From Ochrovirga pacifica (GTDB taxonomy: Bacteria > Bacteroidota > Bacteroidia > Flavobacteriales > Flavobacteriaceae), in assembly GCF_000220525.1 (NCBI RefSeq), contig NZ_AFPK01000071.1, forward strand, positions 33,135 to 97,134: a stretch of DNA of 64,000 nt. Direction: 5' to 3'. The notes beneath the pieces were generated by a model. That model made no database searches and had not been told where the DNA came from. It worked only from the letters and a program-made list of their open reading frames with translations. Made by a program: the position numbers and the translations under genes. Positions 39,923-48,460 of this stretch are shown here, piece after piece (the first letter of the stretch is position 1; every line of letters starts with the position of its first letter).

Positions 39923-42085
39923 TTAATTATTATTTAAAACCTGCATTGCTTTTAAAGATTCTTCCGTGTTTGGATATTTTAATTTAATTTCTTTCAATAA
40001 ATCATAAAACTTCTCTTTACCATCTGTCTTAGCTTCAATATACGCTTGCAACAAATGAAACTTTGCAGCCAACGGTGTATCATTATACCTTTGTATGGCT
40101 AATTTTACCTCTTCTTTTGCAGCTTCAAAAGATTGCAATTGGTAAAGTTCATAAATGGTTTTATAACAAGCCGTATATTCATTTGTACTTGTTTCTATTA
40201 ATTTTCCTGCATTTTGGTTGTTCGCTAATTTTGTAAATGACGAATTTGGATACGTTTCATTCAACCTTCTTCTGTAAACTTCACTTTCTGTTAACGCCCC
40301 CGTTTCTTGATGCATTTTGTACAACCTGTAATAGGCACCAACCTTTAAGTCTTTGCTGGGCTGATAAGCTAGCAATTTTTCTAGTTTTTCTACCGCTAAT
40401 TCTTTTTCTTTTAATTGATTGTAGTAGATGTTTCCTAACTCATAATAGCTTATATTCCTAATTCTAAAAATACTATCTAAGAACTCTGGACTTCGATTAA
40501 TTTTACGGATATAATAAGATACTTTATACGGATTGTCTTCTTCTTTTTTTGAATTGTTTTCCGCCACAATAGTAGTTGCCTCTTTTTCTGTAGATTTTTC
40601 TAAATTATCTTTTAACGACGATGCGTACCAAGTGTTGGTCTTTTGGGTCAATTTCCATTTTTGCAAAAATTCTTTTTTTCCTTGTGTTCTTTGTTGATTG
40701 TTAAAAAAATACCAATCCGAACTTCCGTCTTCAAAAGCAACCTGATTCTGTGCCTCTAAAGCTTTTATCTCTTTTATTCTAGCTAATTTTTCTTGCTCTT
40801 TTAAAGTTTCTATATGCTGCTCAAAGAAACGTGTCAACGCAGCCTCATCCATCTTTGCTATTTGCAGCAAACTATCGTTTACCGTAGCTTGTTCTTCTAG
40901 GCTTACTACTTTTTCCAAACTTTTAGAAATTCGTTGTACACGAATCAACCTTCTTGTTTGCTTATTAGTTGCTACATCAATCAAACTATCATAATAACTT
41001 TTAGAAACTCTGTATTGTTTTTTATCAAAATACAAATCTCCTAGTTTCTCATAAGACAGTATTTTTTGCTGAATGTCTTTGGATGATTTTAAGATAGATT
41101 TTGTAAAAAATTGTTTGGCTAATTTTAACGAATCTGCACTTACATATATCACCCCTTTTTGATAGTAAAGTTTTCCTAGATAAGGCCTGTTTTTGGTAAT
41201 AAAAATCAAATGATCCAAATCCTCTAAAAAAATCGTTTTGCGATCTTCTTGCAAATGATTGTTTATTTTTTCTAATTTAGATTGCAACTTAAACTTATAC
41301 AATCCTCCTTTCATATCAATCACTTTATTAAAAGCCTTGTCTGCTTGTGCTATTTTACCTTGTTTTTGATAAGCCTGTCCTAAAACAAAAGCAGCTCTAG
41401 ACGCTACAGCTCCGTGGTTTACAGCTTCTAAAGATTTTTCTAAATGCTGAATTACATCTGCCAAGCTATCTTTACTTTTTTGATAAGCCATAACCAGCCC
41501 CAACTCTGCTTGTTGTCTAACTTCTGGCGATAGGTCTGCACCCAACAAACGTTGCAGGGCTTTTTTAGCAAAAGCAATGTTGTTTAGGTGAATGTTACTT
41601 TTAGCTCTCCAAACTACCGTTTCATATATCAAGCTGGCTTCTGGATAGTTTTTTATAACGTACTCAAACGATTCTAAAGCAGGTCCAAATCTTTTGGTAT
41701 AGTATCTAGACTTTCCTAAAAGTAAATAGGTTTCGTCTATTTGAGGATTACGTTCTTCACCATCTATAAACATAGAGTGTCTTTGAATGGCTTTGGTAGC
41801 TTTTTCTTCGGCTCTTTTAAATTCTTCTTGTCCAATGGGCTGGGTATCTTCGGCTTCCTCTAGTTCAGCATAAAAACTAAAAGGCTCTATAGGCAACAGC
41901 TCCGTATAATCGTCTTGATAGGTGTTTTGTACTTTCTTTACCCCTTTTTGATAAGCATGTTTTCCGTTGTAAAGCACATTGTACTTGGTAATTAAAGCAT
42001 GGTATTTCCTGTTGATAAACTTATCTTTTTGTGTACTACAAGCACAGAGTAAGAACAAGGATATGTAAACAAAATAAGCTTTCAC
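39923..42085 (-). CDS. sprE: T9SS/gliding lipoprotein SprE/PorW
   Basis: A 720-residue lipoprotein made of TPR repeats. Lipobox LFLLCAC with Cys16, then STQKDKFINRKYHALITKYN, the typical start. Many TPR-like helices run through it (for example EERNPQIDETYLLLGKSRYY and GDLYFDKKQYRVSKSYYD). SprE in Flavobacterium johnsoniae and PorW in Porphyromonas support the T9SS trans-envelope complex and gliding. It heads the cluster with bactofilin and atp genes. Confidence 0.5.
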   Translation of the reverse strand: MKAYFVYISLFLLCACSTQKDKFINRKYHALITKYNVLYNGKHAYQKGVKKVQNTYQDDYTELLPIEPFSFYAELEEAEDTQPIGQEEFKRAEEKATKAIQRHSMFIDGEERNPQIDETYLLLGKSRYYTKRFGPALESFEYVIKNYPEASLIYETVVWRAKSNIHLNNIAFAKKALQRLLGADLSPEVRQQAELGLVMAYQKSKDSLADVIQHLEKSLEAVNHGAVASRAAFVLGQAYQKQGKIAQADKAFNKVIDMKGGLYKFKLQSKLEKINNHLQEDRKTIFLEDLDHLIFITKNRPYLGKLYYQKGVIYVSADSLKLAKQFFTKSILKSSKDIQQKILSYEKLGDLYFDKKQYRVSKSYYDSLIDVATNKQTRRLIRVQRISKSLEKVVSLEEQATVNDSLLQIAKMDEAALTRFFEQHIETLKEQEKLARIKEIKALEAQNQVAFEDGSSDWYFFNNQQRTQGKKEFLQKWKLTQKTNTWYASSLKDNLEKSTEKEATTIVAENNSKKEEDNPYKVSYYIRKINRSPEFLDSIFRIRNISYYELGNIYYNQLKEKELAVEKLEKLLAYQPSKDLKVGAYYRLYKMHQETGALTESEVYRRRLNETYPNSSFTKLANNQNAGKLIETSTNEYTACYKTIYELYQLQSFEAAKEEVKLAIQRYNDTPLAAKFHLLQAYIEAKTDGKEKFYDLLKEIKLKYPNTEESLKAMQVLNNN

Positions 42086-42149
42086 AAAAGGGAGTCTAAA
42101 GATTGATTTTCATCACAAATATAAGGTTCTAACACAAATACCATTGTGC

Positions 42150-43103
42150 TTACGCAATAAATCTATCTATAATTTTAGCTACTGGCTCTATACGTTGGGT
42201 GTGTGCTATGCTAGGTCCGGCCACCCATACATTTTTATAAGTTACTTTTTTAGCAGAACTTTTCACATCCTGAGTTCCCTTTAAATATCTTAGTAACTTA
42301 ATCCACTTTTTTAAGTATTTATTTTGATGCAACTTTTTTTCTATCCAAGACTCTTCTACTCCCACCTTTTGCACATACGGTGTATTGATAACAGTACACG
42401 GGGTTCCCGAAATTTTTTTAGTCATTACAATATCCTCTGCTCCATAAGACACACAGGCTTGTTTATAAGCTTCCGACACTTTAGATTCTACCGAGGCAAT
42501 AAACGGGCTTCCTATAGAAGCACCTGCTGCTCCATAAGACAAAACTAAATCTAAGTCTTCTTTTGTCCCTATTCCCCCAGCAGAAATCACGGGCAAATTT
42601 GTACGGTTCACCAATTCTTCAATTAATGTCTTTGGATCTAAATCACCCCTATGCCCTCCTGCTTTGTTGTTTACAGCTATTAAGGCATCGGCACCTAATT
42701 TTTCTGCCTTTAGCGCATGATCTAAATGCACAACATCACAAAACACTTTAATTTTAGCTCTTCTTGCTTTTACAATCACTTCTCTTGGACTCCCCAAAGA
42801 GGTAATGATAAAATCTACTCCTTCTTCACAACAAACTTTTAGTTGCTCTCTATATCTTAAGTTGGATGGATTTACAATAATATTAATTCCGAAAGCACCG
42901 TTCGGAGTTTTGTGTTTTTTTAATTCTTGTATGGCCTTTTTTAGCTCTAAAACACAGCGATAATTTAAAGCAGGAATACAACCTGCCCCTCCTTTTTTCA
43001 TTGCTTCTATAACCATATCTGTGTTAGACACTAAAAACATGGGAGCAATTAAAAAGGGCAGATCTATTCCTAATATTTCTTGAAGCTTAATGGGGTTAGG
43101 CAT
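42150..43103 (-). CDS. Nitronate monooxygenase-family flavoprotein
   Basis: A 317-residue TIM-barrel FMN enzyme. LPFLIAPMFLVSNTDMV at the start, GINIIVNPSN, then AGGHRGDLDP and VISAGGIGTKEDLDLVLSYG (phosphate binding) mark the 2-nitropropane dioxygenase/nitronate monooxygenase family. GAAGASIGSPF follows. The catalytic His is in AGGHRGD. Real substrate uncertain; some members are enoyl-ACP reductases (FabK). It is the likely first gene after the M1 peptidase. Confidence 0.5.
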   Translation of the reverse strand: MPNPIKLQEILGIDLPFLIAPMFLVSNTDMVIEAMKKGGAGCIPALNYRCVLELKKAIQELKKHKTPNGAFGINIIVNPSNLRYREQLKVCCEEGVDFIITSLGSPREVIVKARRAKIKVFCDVVHLDHALKAEKLGADALIAVNNKAGGHRGDLDPKTLIEELVNRTNLPVISAGGIGTKEDLDLVLSYGAAGASIGSPFIASVESKVSEAYKQACVSYGAEDIVMTKKISGTPCTVINTPYVQKVGVEESWIEKKLHQNKYLKKWIKLLRYLKGTQDVKSSAKKVTYKNVWVAGPSIAHTQRIEPVAKIIDRFIA

Positions 43104-43245
43104 CGAATTTTTTTTAATGAATATACGATATTTTAAATATATTCATAATTATTTTCTAGACCATATATTATTTTCTCTTTCTATATCCGCCATTTGTTGT
43201 TTTCTATCAATCTCTACTTTTTGCACCTCTTTACTTACCTCAAAG

Positions 43246-44982
43246 CTATACGTTGGCTGTTTCCATCTCCAATCTTTTAGAACTACCACATCTTGAGAGA
43301 CTTTTTTTTTGTCCTCGCATTATATCCAAAGGAATGTAAAAATCTTGATGCGTTCCATCGGTATACGTTACTCTTACATCTAAAGGCATTGGAATAACTC
43401 CTCTTTGGTTGATGGTAATTTTAGTAGCCAACAAAGGAAACACTTCATAGTCGATGGTTTTGGTTGTTTGTGTCCAAAAGTTCAAATACCAATCCAGCTC
43501 CATCCCTGAATCTTTTTCTGCAATTCTGATAAAATCTTCCGGTTTAGGATGCTTAAATGCAAAAGCTTTAAAGTAGCTTTTTAGAACAGTTTGCAAAACC
43601 TCATCACCCACAATATACGCTAACTGATCTAGAAACAAAGATCCTTTAGAATAAGAACTAATTCCGTACCCTGTACTAATATCAAAAGCATCTCCATGGG
43701 TTGTCATTGGCTGTTCTTTTCCGCTTTTAGCCAAAAGTTTGTACGATTTATAACTTCCATCAAAAGGTTGTTCTTTATTATCAAACAATTGATTTTCAAT
43801 AAGAGTAGAAATATACGTAGTAAAACCTTCATCTAACCAAGGATGCTTGGTTTCGTTGCTTGCTAATAAAAACTGGAACCAAGTATGAGCCAGCTCATGC
43901 GCTACCACTCCTACCAAGCTTCGGTAACTTCTATCTCCTGTAATAAGCGTACACATGGCATACTCCATACCTCCATCTCCTCCTTGTACTACCGTATATT
44001 GTTTGTATGGATATGCCCCCATACGTTCTTTATAAAAATCAAATAATTGATTCATTACTGTGGGTAATTTTTTCCAAGATTCTTTTTTATCATTCTCTAA
44101 ATCTTTTTTAAACAGCAAATGCACCACAGGTCCATTTGGTACTTGATGGCGTATATGCTCGTATTTTTTATCGGCAGCCCAAGAAAAATCGTGAACATTG
44201 GGTGCTTTAAATCTCCAGGTCAATTTTCCTTTCCTTACTTTTTTATCCAATTCCTTTTTAGAAGTTTCATATCCACGTCCCACTTCATTAGGGTTTTGCA
44301 GGTATCCCGAACCACCAACGGTATATTTTTTATCGATGGTAATATTTACTTCATAATCTCCCCAATCTGCATAAAACTCTGCTCCTAAGTATGGGTTGGC
44401 ATGCCAACCTTCATCATCATAAGCGGCTAGCTTTGGATACCACTGAGTCATAGATAAAGCGACCCCTTCTTTGTTATCTCTACCAGACCTACGAACCTGT
44501 AATGGAATTTGTCCTTCGAACTCCATTTCTAAAACGGTTGATGCTCCTGATGCTATCGGTTGGTTTAGTTTTACTTCTAAAACAGTTCCTTCTTCAATAA
44601 AAGAAACTGTAACTCCATCTTGCTTTAAGCTTTTTATTTTTAAATAACCTTCTTCCTCGGGCGTTAGTAAAGAAATTTTACTTACCCATTCTGGTTTTTC
44701 TTTTGTACCTACATTGGTAATCACTTTTCGATTGGGATCTAAAGCGTTTTGAATCTTAAGATCCATTGCACTCCCAGCCTGAAAGGCATTGTTGTACAAA
44801 TGATAATATACTGTTTCTAAACTTTCTGGTGAGTTGTTCTGATACGTAATTTTTTGTGTTCCTTGGTATTGATGGGTTTTTACATCCATATCAATATCCA
44901 TTACATAATCTGTTTTTTGCTGCCAATACTGTGCTTTTGCACCCAAAGAGACAAAAGCCAATAGAATGATTAGTTTCCTCAT
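43246..44982 (-). CDS. M1 family metallopeptidase, frameshifted near C-terminus
   Basis: A 578-residue open frame starting with a signal peptide (MRKLIILLAFVSLGAKAQ). Zinc site HELAH (His362, Glu363, His366) with Glu385 in WLDEGFTTY, exactly 18 residues after His366, so the active site is intact. At an A9 run (plus strand T9 at 43302-43310) the current frame turns into a short unrelated tail. Reading one base less in the run gives QDVVVLKDWRWKQPTYSF through MADIERENNIWSRK, ending at 43149. That tail parallels IEIDPKEETADIDTANNVW of the second M1 peptidase in this window. Either a real frameshift, phase-variable run, slippage site or sequencing error. Confidence 0.5.
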   Translation of the reverse strand: MRKLIILLAFVSLGAKAQYWQQKTDYVMDIDMDVKTHQYQGTQKITYQNNSPESLETVYYHLYNNAFQAGSAMDLKIQNALDPNRKVITNVGTKEKPEWVSKISLLTPEEEGYLKIKSLKQDGVTVSFIEEGTVLEVKLNQPIASGASTVLEMEFEGQIPLQVRRSGRDNKEGVALSMTQWYPKLAAYDDEGWHANPYLGAEFYADWGDYEVNITIDKKYTVGGSGYLQNPNEVGRGYETSKKELDKKVRKGKLTWRFKAPNVHDFSWAADKKYEHIRHQVPNGPVVHLLFKKDLENDKKESWKKLPTVMNQLFDFYKERMGAYPYKQYTVVQGGDGGMEYAMCTLITGDRSYRSLVGVVAHELAHTWFQFLLASNETKHPWLDEGFTTYISTLIENQLFDNKEQPFDGSYKSYKLLAKSGKEQPMTTHGDAFDISTGYGISSYSKGSLFLDQLAYIVGDEVLQTVLKSYFKAFAFKHPKPEDFIRIAEKDSGMELDWYLNFWTQTTKTIDYEVFPLLATKITINQRGVIPMPLDVRVTYTDGTHQDFYIPLDIMRGQKKSLSRCGSSKRLEMETANV

Positions 44983-44998
44983 AGGTTTGTATATAAAA

Positions 44999-45024
44999 AA
45001 ACCAGCCCTACTAAAGACTGGTTT
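44999..45024 (-). terminator. Terminator after the subtilase gene
   Basis: AAACCAG and CTGGTTT with a 12-base loop; on the minus strand a T run follows. Lies in the 61-base gap before the M1 peptidase gene, so that gene probably has its own promoter. Confidence 0.5.
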
Positions 45025-45043
45025 GGTTGGTTTTTTATTGTTT

Positions 45044-46705
45044 TTATTTTTTTTGATTCACCATCGCATCTGCCATTCTTACAGCATTGTAAGCATTTAC
45101 AATTCTTCCGCTCTTAGAAACTTCAGATAGTTTTACTTTTTTACCTGTCTCGTCTCCTGGCAAAGCAATCTCTTTACTTACCAAAGTTCCAGAGTTCATA
45201 ATAATATGTTTTACTTGGCTAGCAGACAATTCTGGATAGTATGAACGAATCAAAGCTGCCACTCCTGCTGTTGCTGGAGAAGCCATAGAAGTACCACTTA
45301 GCTTTTTGTACTTATCGTTAATTACTGTATTGTAAATATCATGACCTGGAGCAAATACATCTACGCTTTTCTTTCCGTAGTTGGTAAAATTAGCTAGCAA
45401 ATCTTCGTTGTAAAAACGAGTAATAGCACCTACAGTTAAAAAATTATCTGAAATTTCTTCTGCATCATCTACATCTTTTGGATAGCTTGGTTTTTCATCT
45501 ATATTTTGAGCATCGTTACCTGCTGCGTTTACAATTAATACGTCTTTTTTTGCCGCATATTTAATTGCATCGTACACCCATTCTGCATTAGGAGAGTATC
45601 CTTTTCCAAAACTTGTGTTAATTACTTTAGCTCCGTTGTCTACAGCATAACGTATTCCCAAAGCCACATCTTTATCGTACTCATCTCCATTAGGTACCAT
45701 TCTTACAGCCATTAGCAATGCGTTCTCTACCACACCTTTGGCTCCTAAATTGTTATTTCTATCTGCCAATACAATTCCAGAAACATGTGTTCCGTGAATT
45801 TCATCTTCTGCATGGTCTCTTACGTCATTATCTCCGTACACTTTATTCTCCATAGAATACGCATCATCATTTAAAGCAACACGTCCATCAAACTCTAAAT
45901 TGTAGTAGGTGTTTACTTTAGAAGTATAGTAATCTATGGCACCATCTAATTGTTCCATTTGTTCTTTAATGGTGCTTCCTGATGATAAAATTCTTAAGGC
46001 TATTTCTTTTTTAGCATTTACCTCTGGCTGCAAGGCCTCTGTGTTTTTAACATCTTCTAAAGTATAGGTTTCTTTACCTGTTAAACGTTTCATTGCATCA
46101 TCAATTCCTTTCAACATATCTTGATATTGCATGTATTTTTTCTGCCCCTCTTTGGCTTCTTCTAAATTCTGTTTATAATCTTCTTCCAAAGCCTTAAACG
46201 CAGCATAGTCTTCTGCATCTTCTTTTTTAATATCTACCGATGTTTTTCCTTCGTATTTAGGTTTTAATTTTCTGTACAAACGTGTAATTTCTAATGTTTC
46301 ATCATAAGTAGAACCTAAAAAGTTCCATCCATGTATGTCATCTATAAAACCGTTTTTATCATCGTCTTTTCCGTTTCCAGCAATTTCTTTAGGGTTGGTC
46401 CAAACTTTAGACTTTAAATCTTCGTGTTCTATATCTGTTCCTGAATCTGTAATGGCGACAATAACAGGAACACTTTTTTTCCCTTCTAAAAACTGATACG
46501 CTTTTGCCAAACTAATTCCTGGAATAGAATCCAATTCCAAATCGGCATGAGACCAAGCGTTAATTTCTTCTTCTGTAAAGACTTTTTTTGCAGGTAAGTT
46601 GATGATTTTATCACTCCCTGTTGGTACTGCAATTTTGTGAATTGAACTACAGCTTGCAGCAAATGCTCCGACTGCTACGATTAAGATTTGTTTTGTTATT
46701 TTCAT
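45044..46705 (-). CDS. Subtilisin-like S8 peptidase lipoprotein
   Basis: A 553-residue lipoprotein with lipobox AFAASC (Cys19) and catalytic triad Asp87 (AITDSGTDIEHED), His304 (HGTHVSGIV), Ser473 (LSGTSMASPATAGV). Between Asp and His are 217 residues, against about 32 in subtilisin; the extra is a charged, coiled-coil-like insert (residues about 135-265) rich in Lys, Glu and Asp. No T9SS tail. It starts inside the last codons of the MBL-fold gene (four-base overlap), so both form one operon. Confidence 0.5.
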   Translation of the reverse strand: MKITKQILIVAVGAFAASCSSIHKIAVPTGSDKIINLPAKKVFTEEEINAWSHADLELDSIPGISLAKAYQFLEGKKSVPVIVAITDSGTDIEHEDLKSKVWTNPKEIAGNGKDDDKNGFIDDIHGWNFLGSTYDETLEITRLYRKLKPKYEGKTSVDIKKEDAEDYAAFKALEEDYKQNLEEAKEGQKKYMQYQDMLKGIDDAMKRLTGKETYTLEDVKNTEALQPEVNAKKEIALRILSSGSTIKEQMEQLDGAIDYYTSKVNTYYNLEFDGRVALNDDAYSMENKVYGDNDVRDHAEDEIHGTHVSGIVLADRNNNLGAKGVVENALLMAVRMVPNGDEYDKDVALGIRYAVDNGAKVINTSFGKGYSPNAEWVYDAIKYAAKKDVLIVNAAGNDAQNIDEKPSYPKDVDDAEEISDNFLTVGAITRFYNEDLLANFTNYGKKSVDVFAPGHDIYNTVINDKYKKLSGTSMASPATAGVAALIRSYYPELSASQVKHIIMNSGTLVSKEIALPGDETGKKVKLSEVSKSGRIVNAYNAVRMADAMVNQKK

Positions 46706-47565
46706 GAATTAAATATTTCTGTAAATGAATAGGTTTCTTTTAATCTTACTCCTTTTTCAGTTTGTTGAACAGTACACAATTCGTGATGTGCATCGTGTTG
46801 CATAAACAAAAGGTATTTGTTTTCTGCCGCTTGTTGTAAAAACAACTCTTTTTCTGTCATAGTCAAAAGAGGTCGTGTGTCATAACCCATTACGTAGGGC
46901 AAAGGAACATGTCCTACAGTAGGTAACAAATCTGCCATAAAAACCAATGTCTTACCTTTGTATTGTAACATCGGAAGCATCTGTTTTTCGGTGTGACCAC
47001 TCGCATAAAATATGCCAAAATTTAACTCAGAACTCTCCGATTGCCTGTTTGACTCGTTTTTTATGAATTTTAACTGACCACTCTCTTGTATTGGCAAAAT
47101 ATTTTCGCTTAAAAAGGATGCTTTTTCTCTAGGGTTGGGATGAATTGCCCAATCCCAATGACTTTGATTGGACCAAAATGTAGCATTTTTAAAAGCTGGT
47201 TCTAAAAAAGTTTTGTCTTTGTTCCATTGAATTGCTCCTCCCACATGATCAAAATGCAAATGGGTTAAAAACACATCGGTAATATCATCTCTATGAAAAC
47301 CGTACTGAGCCAAAGAACTGTCTAAGCTAAAATCTCCCCATAAATGGTAGTGACTAAAAAACTTATTCGATTGTTTGTCCCCTAAACCTGTATCTATCAA
47401 AATCAATCGATCTTTATCTGCTATAAGCAAACTTCTAGCTCCCATATCAATTTGATTGTTGGCATCTGCAGGATTGGTTTTTTGCCATAGCACTTTAGGA
47501 ACTACACCAAACATAGCTCCTCCATCCAACTTAAAATTCCCTGTTTCTATAGGGTACAAAGTCAT
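46702..47565 (-). CDS. Metallo-beta-lactamase-fold hydrolase
   Basis: A 287-residue cytoplasmic MBL hydrolase. Metal motif HLHFDHVGG, with further ligands in YASGHTEKQMLPML and VFMADLLPTVGHVPL, then FMQHDAHHE. This arrangement resembles quorum-quenching-like or general MBL-fold hydrolases (about 280 residues). Substrate unknown. Heads a two-gene operon with the subtilase. Confidence 0.5.
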   Translation of the reverse strand: MTLYPIETGNFKLDGGAMFGVVPKVLWQKTNPADANNQIDMGARSLLIADKDRLILIDTGLGDKQSNKFFSHYHLWGDFSLDSSLAQYGFHRDDITDVFLTHLHFDHVGGAIQWNKDKTFLEPAFKNATFWSNQSHWDWAIHPNPREKASFLSENILPIQESGQLKFIKNESNRQSESSELNFGIFYASGHTEKQMLPMLQYKGKTLVFMADLLPTVGHVPLPYVMGYDTRPLLTMTEKELFLQQAAENKYLLFMQHDAHHELCTVQQTEKGVRLKETYSFTEIFNS

Positions 47566-47584
47566 ATTTCTTTTTTTTGATTTT

Positions 47585-47592
47585 TAAAGATA
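47585..47592 (-). promoter_or_regulatory. Candidate MBL-hydrolase promoter -7 box
   Basis: Minus-strand TATCTTTA, one base off TAnnTTTG, 19 bases before the ATG at 47565. Confidence 0.5.
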
Positions 47593-47917
47593 TAAAATGG
47601 CTAGGATATGAGATTGAATTCTTTTGAAAAAGGTTATAAAAACAGCGAATTCACAAGAAAAAAAATGCTGAAAGTTGGCTAATTTTTAGAGTTCTATCAA
47701 CGGATTAACATTTGTATAGCTTTTTCTACTCATCAAAAACGCTTTGCCGCAAATTTCAGATTTCAAAAAATATGAATATCCATTTTATCATTCGTTCATT
47801 TTTTACAAACAAAATTGACGATTGCATAAATCCTATCAAACCAAGGAACTTATTACGTCTTATTTACAGGATATTTTGTTACTTTAACGATAAAATTAAA
47901 ATTTTACAATTTTTACA
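47593..47917. other. Gene-free divergent region
   Basis: About 325 AT-rich bases between the MBL-hydrolase gene and the DUF6702 gene. An 84-codon open frame here (from 47712) has no plausible protein character and overlaps the next gene. I see no further feature. Confidence 0.5.
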
Positions 47918-48412
47918 ATGCACAAGTTATTTGCTTTTATTTTATTATTTGCCCTTCCTCTTCTAAGTTTTGATGCCTATCACAAATACTATTCAAGCGT
48001 AACACACATAGAATACGTTCCAGAACAACAGTCGGTTCAAATTATTTCAAGAATTTTTGTAGATGATTTTGAGAACGTTATCCAAAAAAGATACAATCGA
48101 ATTTTAGCCTTAGATAAAAAAAATCATGTAGAAGATGTGTACATTAAAAAGTACTTACAAGATAAAATTAAAATCTCCATTAACCAACAACCTGCTAAGC
48201 TATTATTTATTGGAAAGCAATACGAAACTGGAATTATAAAATGTTATTTAGAAATTGAAAACGTAAAAAACATACAATCTATAGAAATTAGCAATACGGT
48301 TTTGTTTGATATGTTTCAAGATCAACAAAACACCATTAAAACCCATATCAATTCCAAACAAAAAAGCTTTACCTTAACACAGCAACACAAAAAACAACTT
48401 TTGGAATTTTAA
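47918..48412 (+). CDS. DUF6702 family secreted protein
   Basis: A 164-residue protein with a signal-like N-terminus (MHKLFAFILLFALPLLSF) and a mixed alpha/beta rest (YYSSVTHIEYVPEQQSVQII, IKCYLEIENVKNIQSIEISN). This matches the DUF6702 pattern as I recall it. It sits 48 bases before the second M1 peptidase gene on the same strand, an arrangement that suggests a functional pair. Function unknown. Confidence 0.5.
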   Translation: MHKLFAFILLFALPLLSFDAYHKYYSSVTHIEYVPEQQSVQIISRIFVDDFENVIQKRYNRILALDKKNHVEDVYIKKYLQDKIKISINQQPAKLLFIGKQYETGIIKCYLEIENVKNIQSIEISNTVLFDMFQDQQNTIKTHINSKQKSFTLTQQHKKQLLEF

Positions 48413-48460
48413 ACTACACTATTCAAAAAAAAACAATTCAATCAATCACCCCAATAAATC

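Noticed and set aside
47712..47966. 84-codon plus-strand open frame
   Set aside because: Low-complexity, Phe/Lys/Ile-rich product, overlaps the DUF6702 start in another frame, no recognisable domain.
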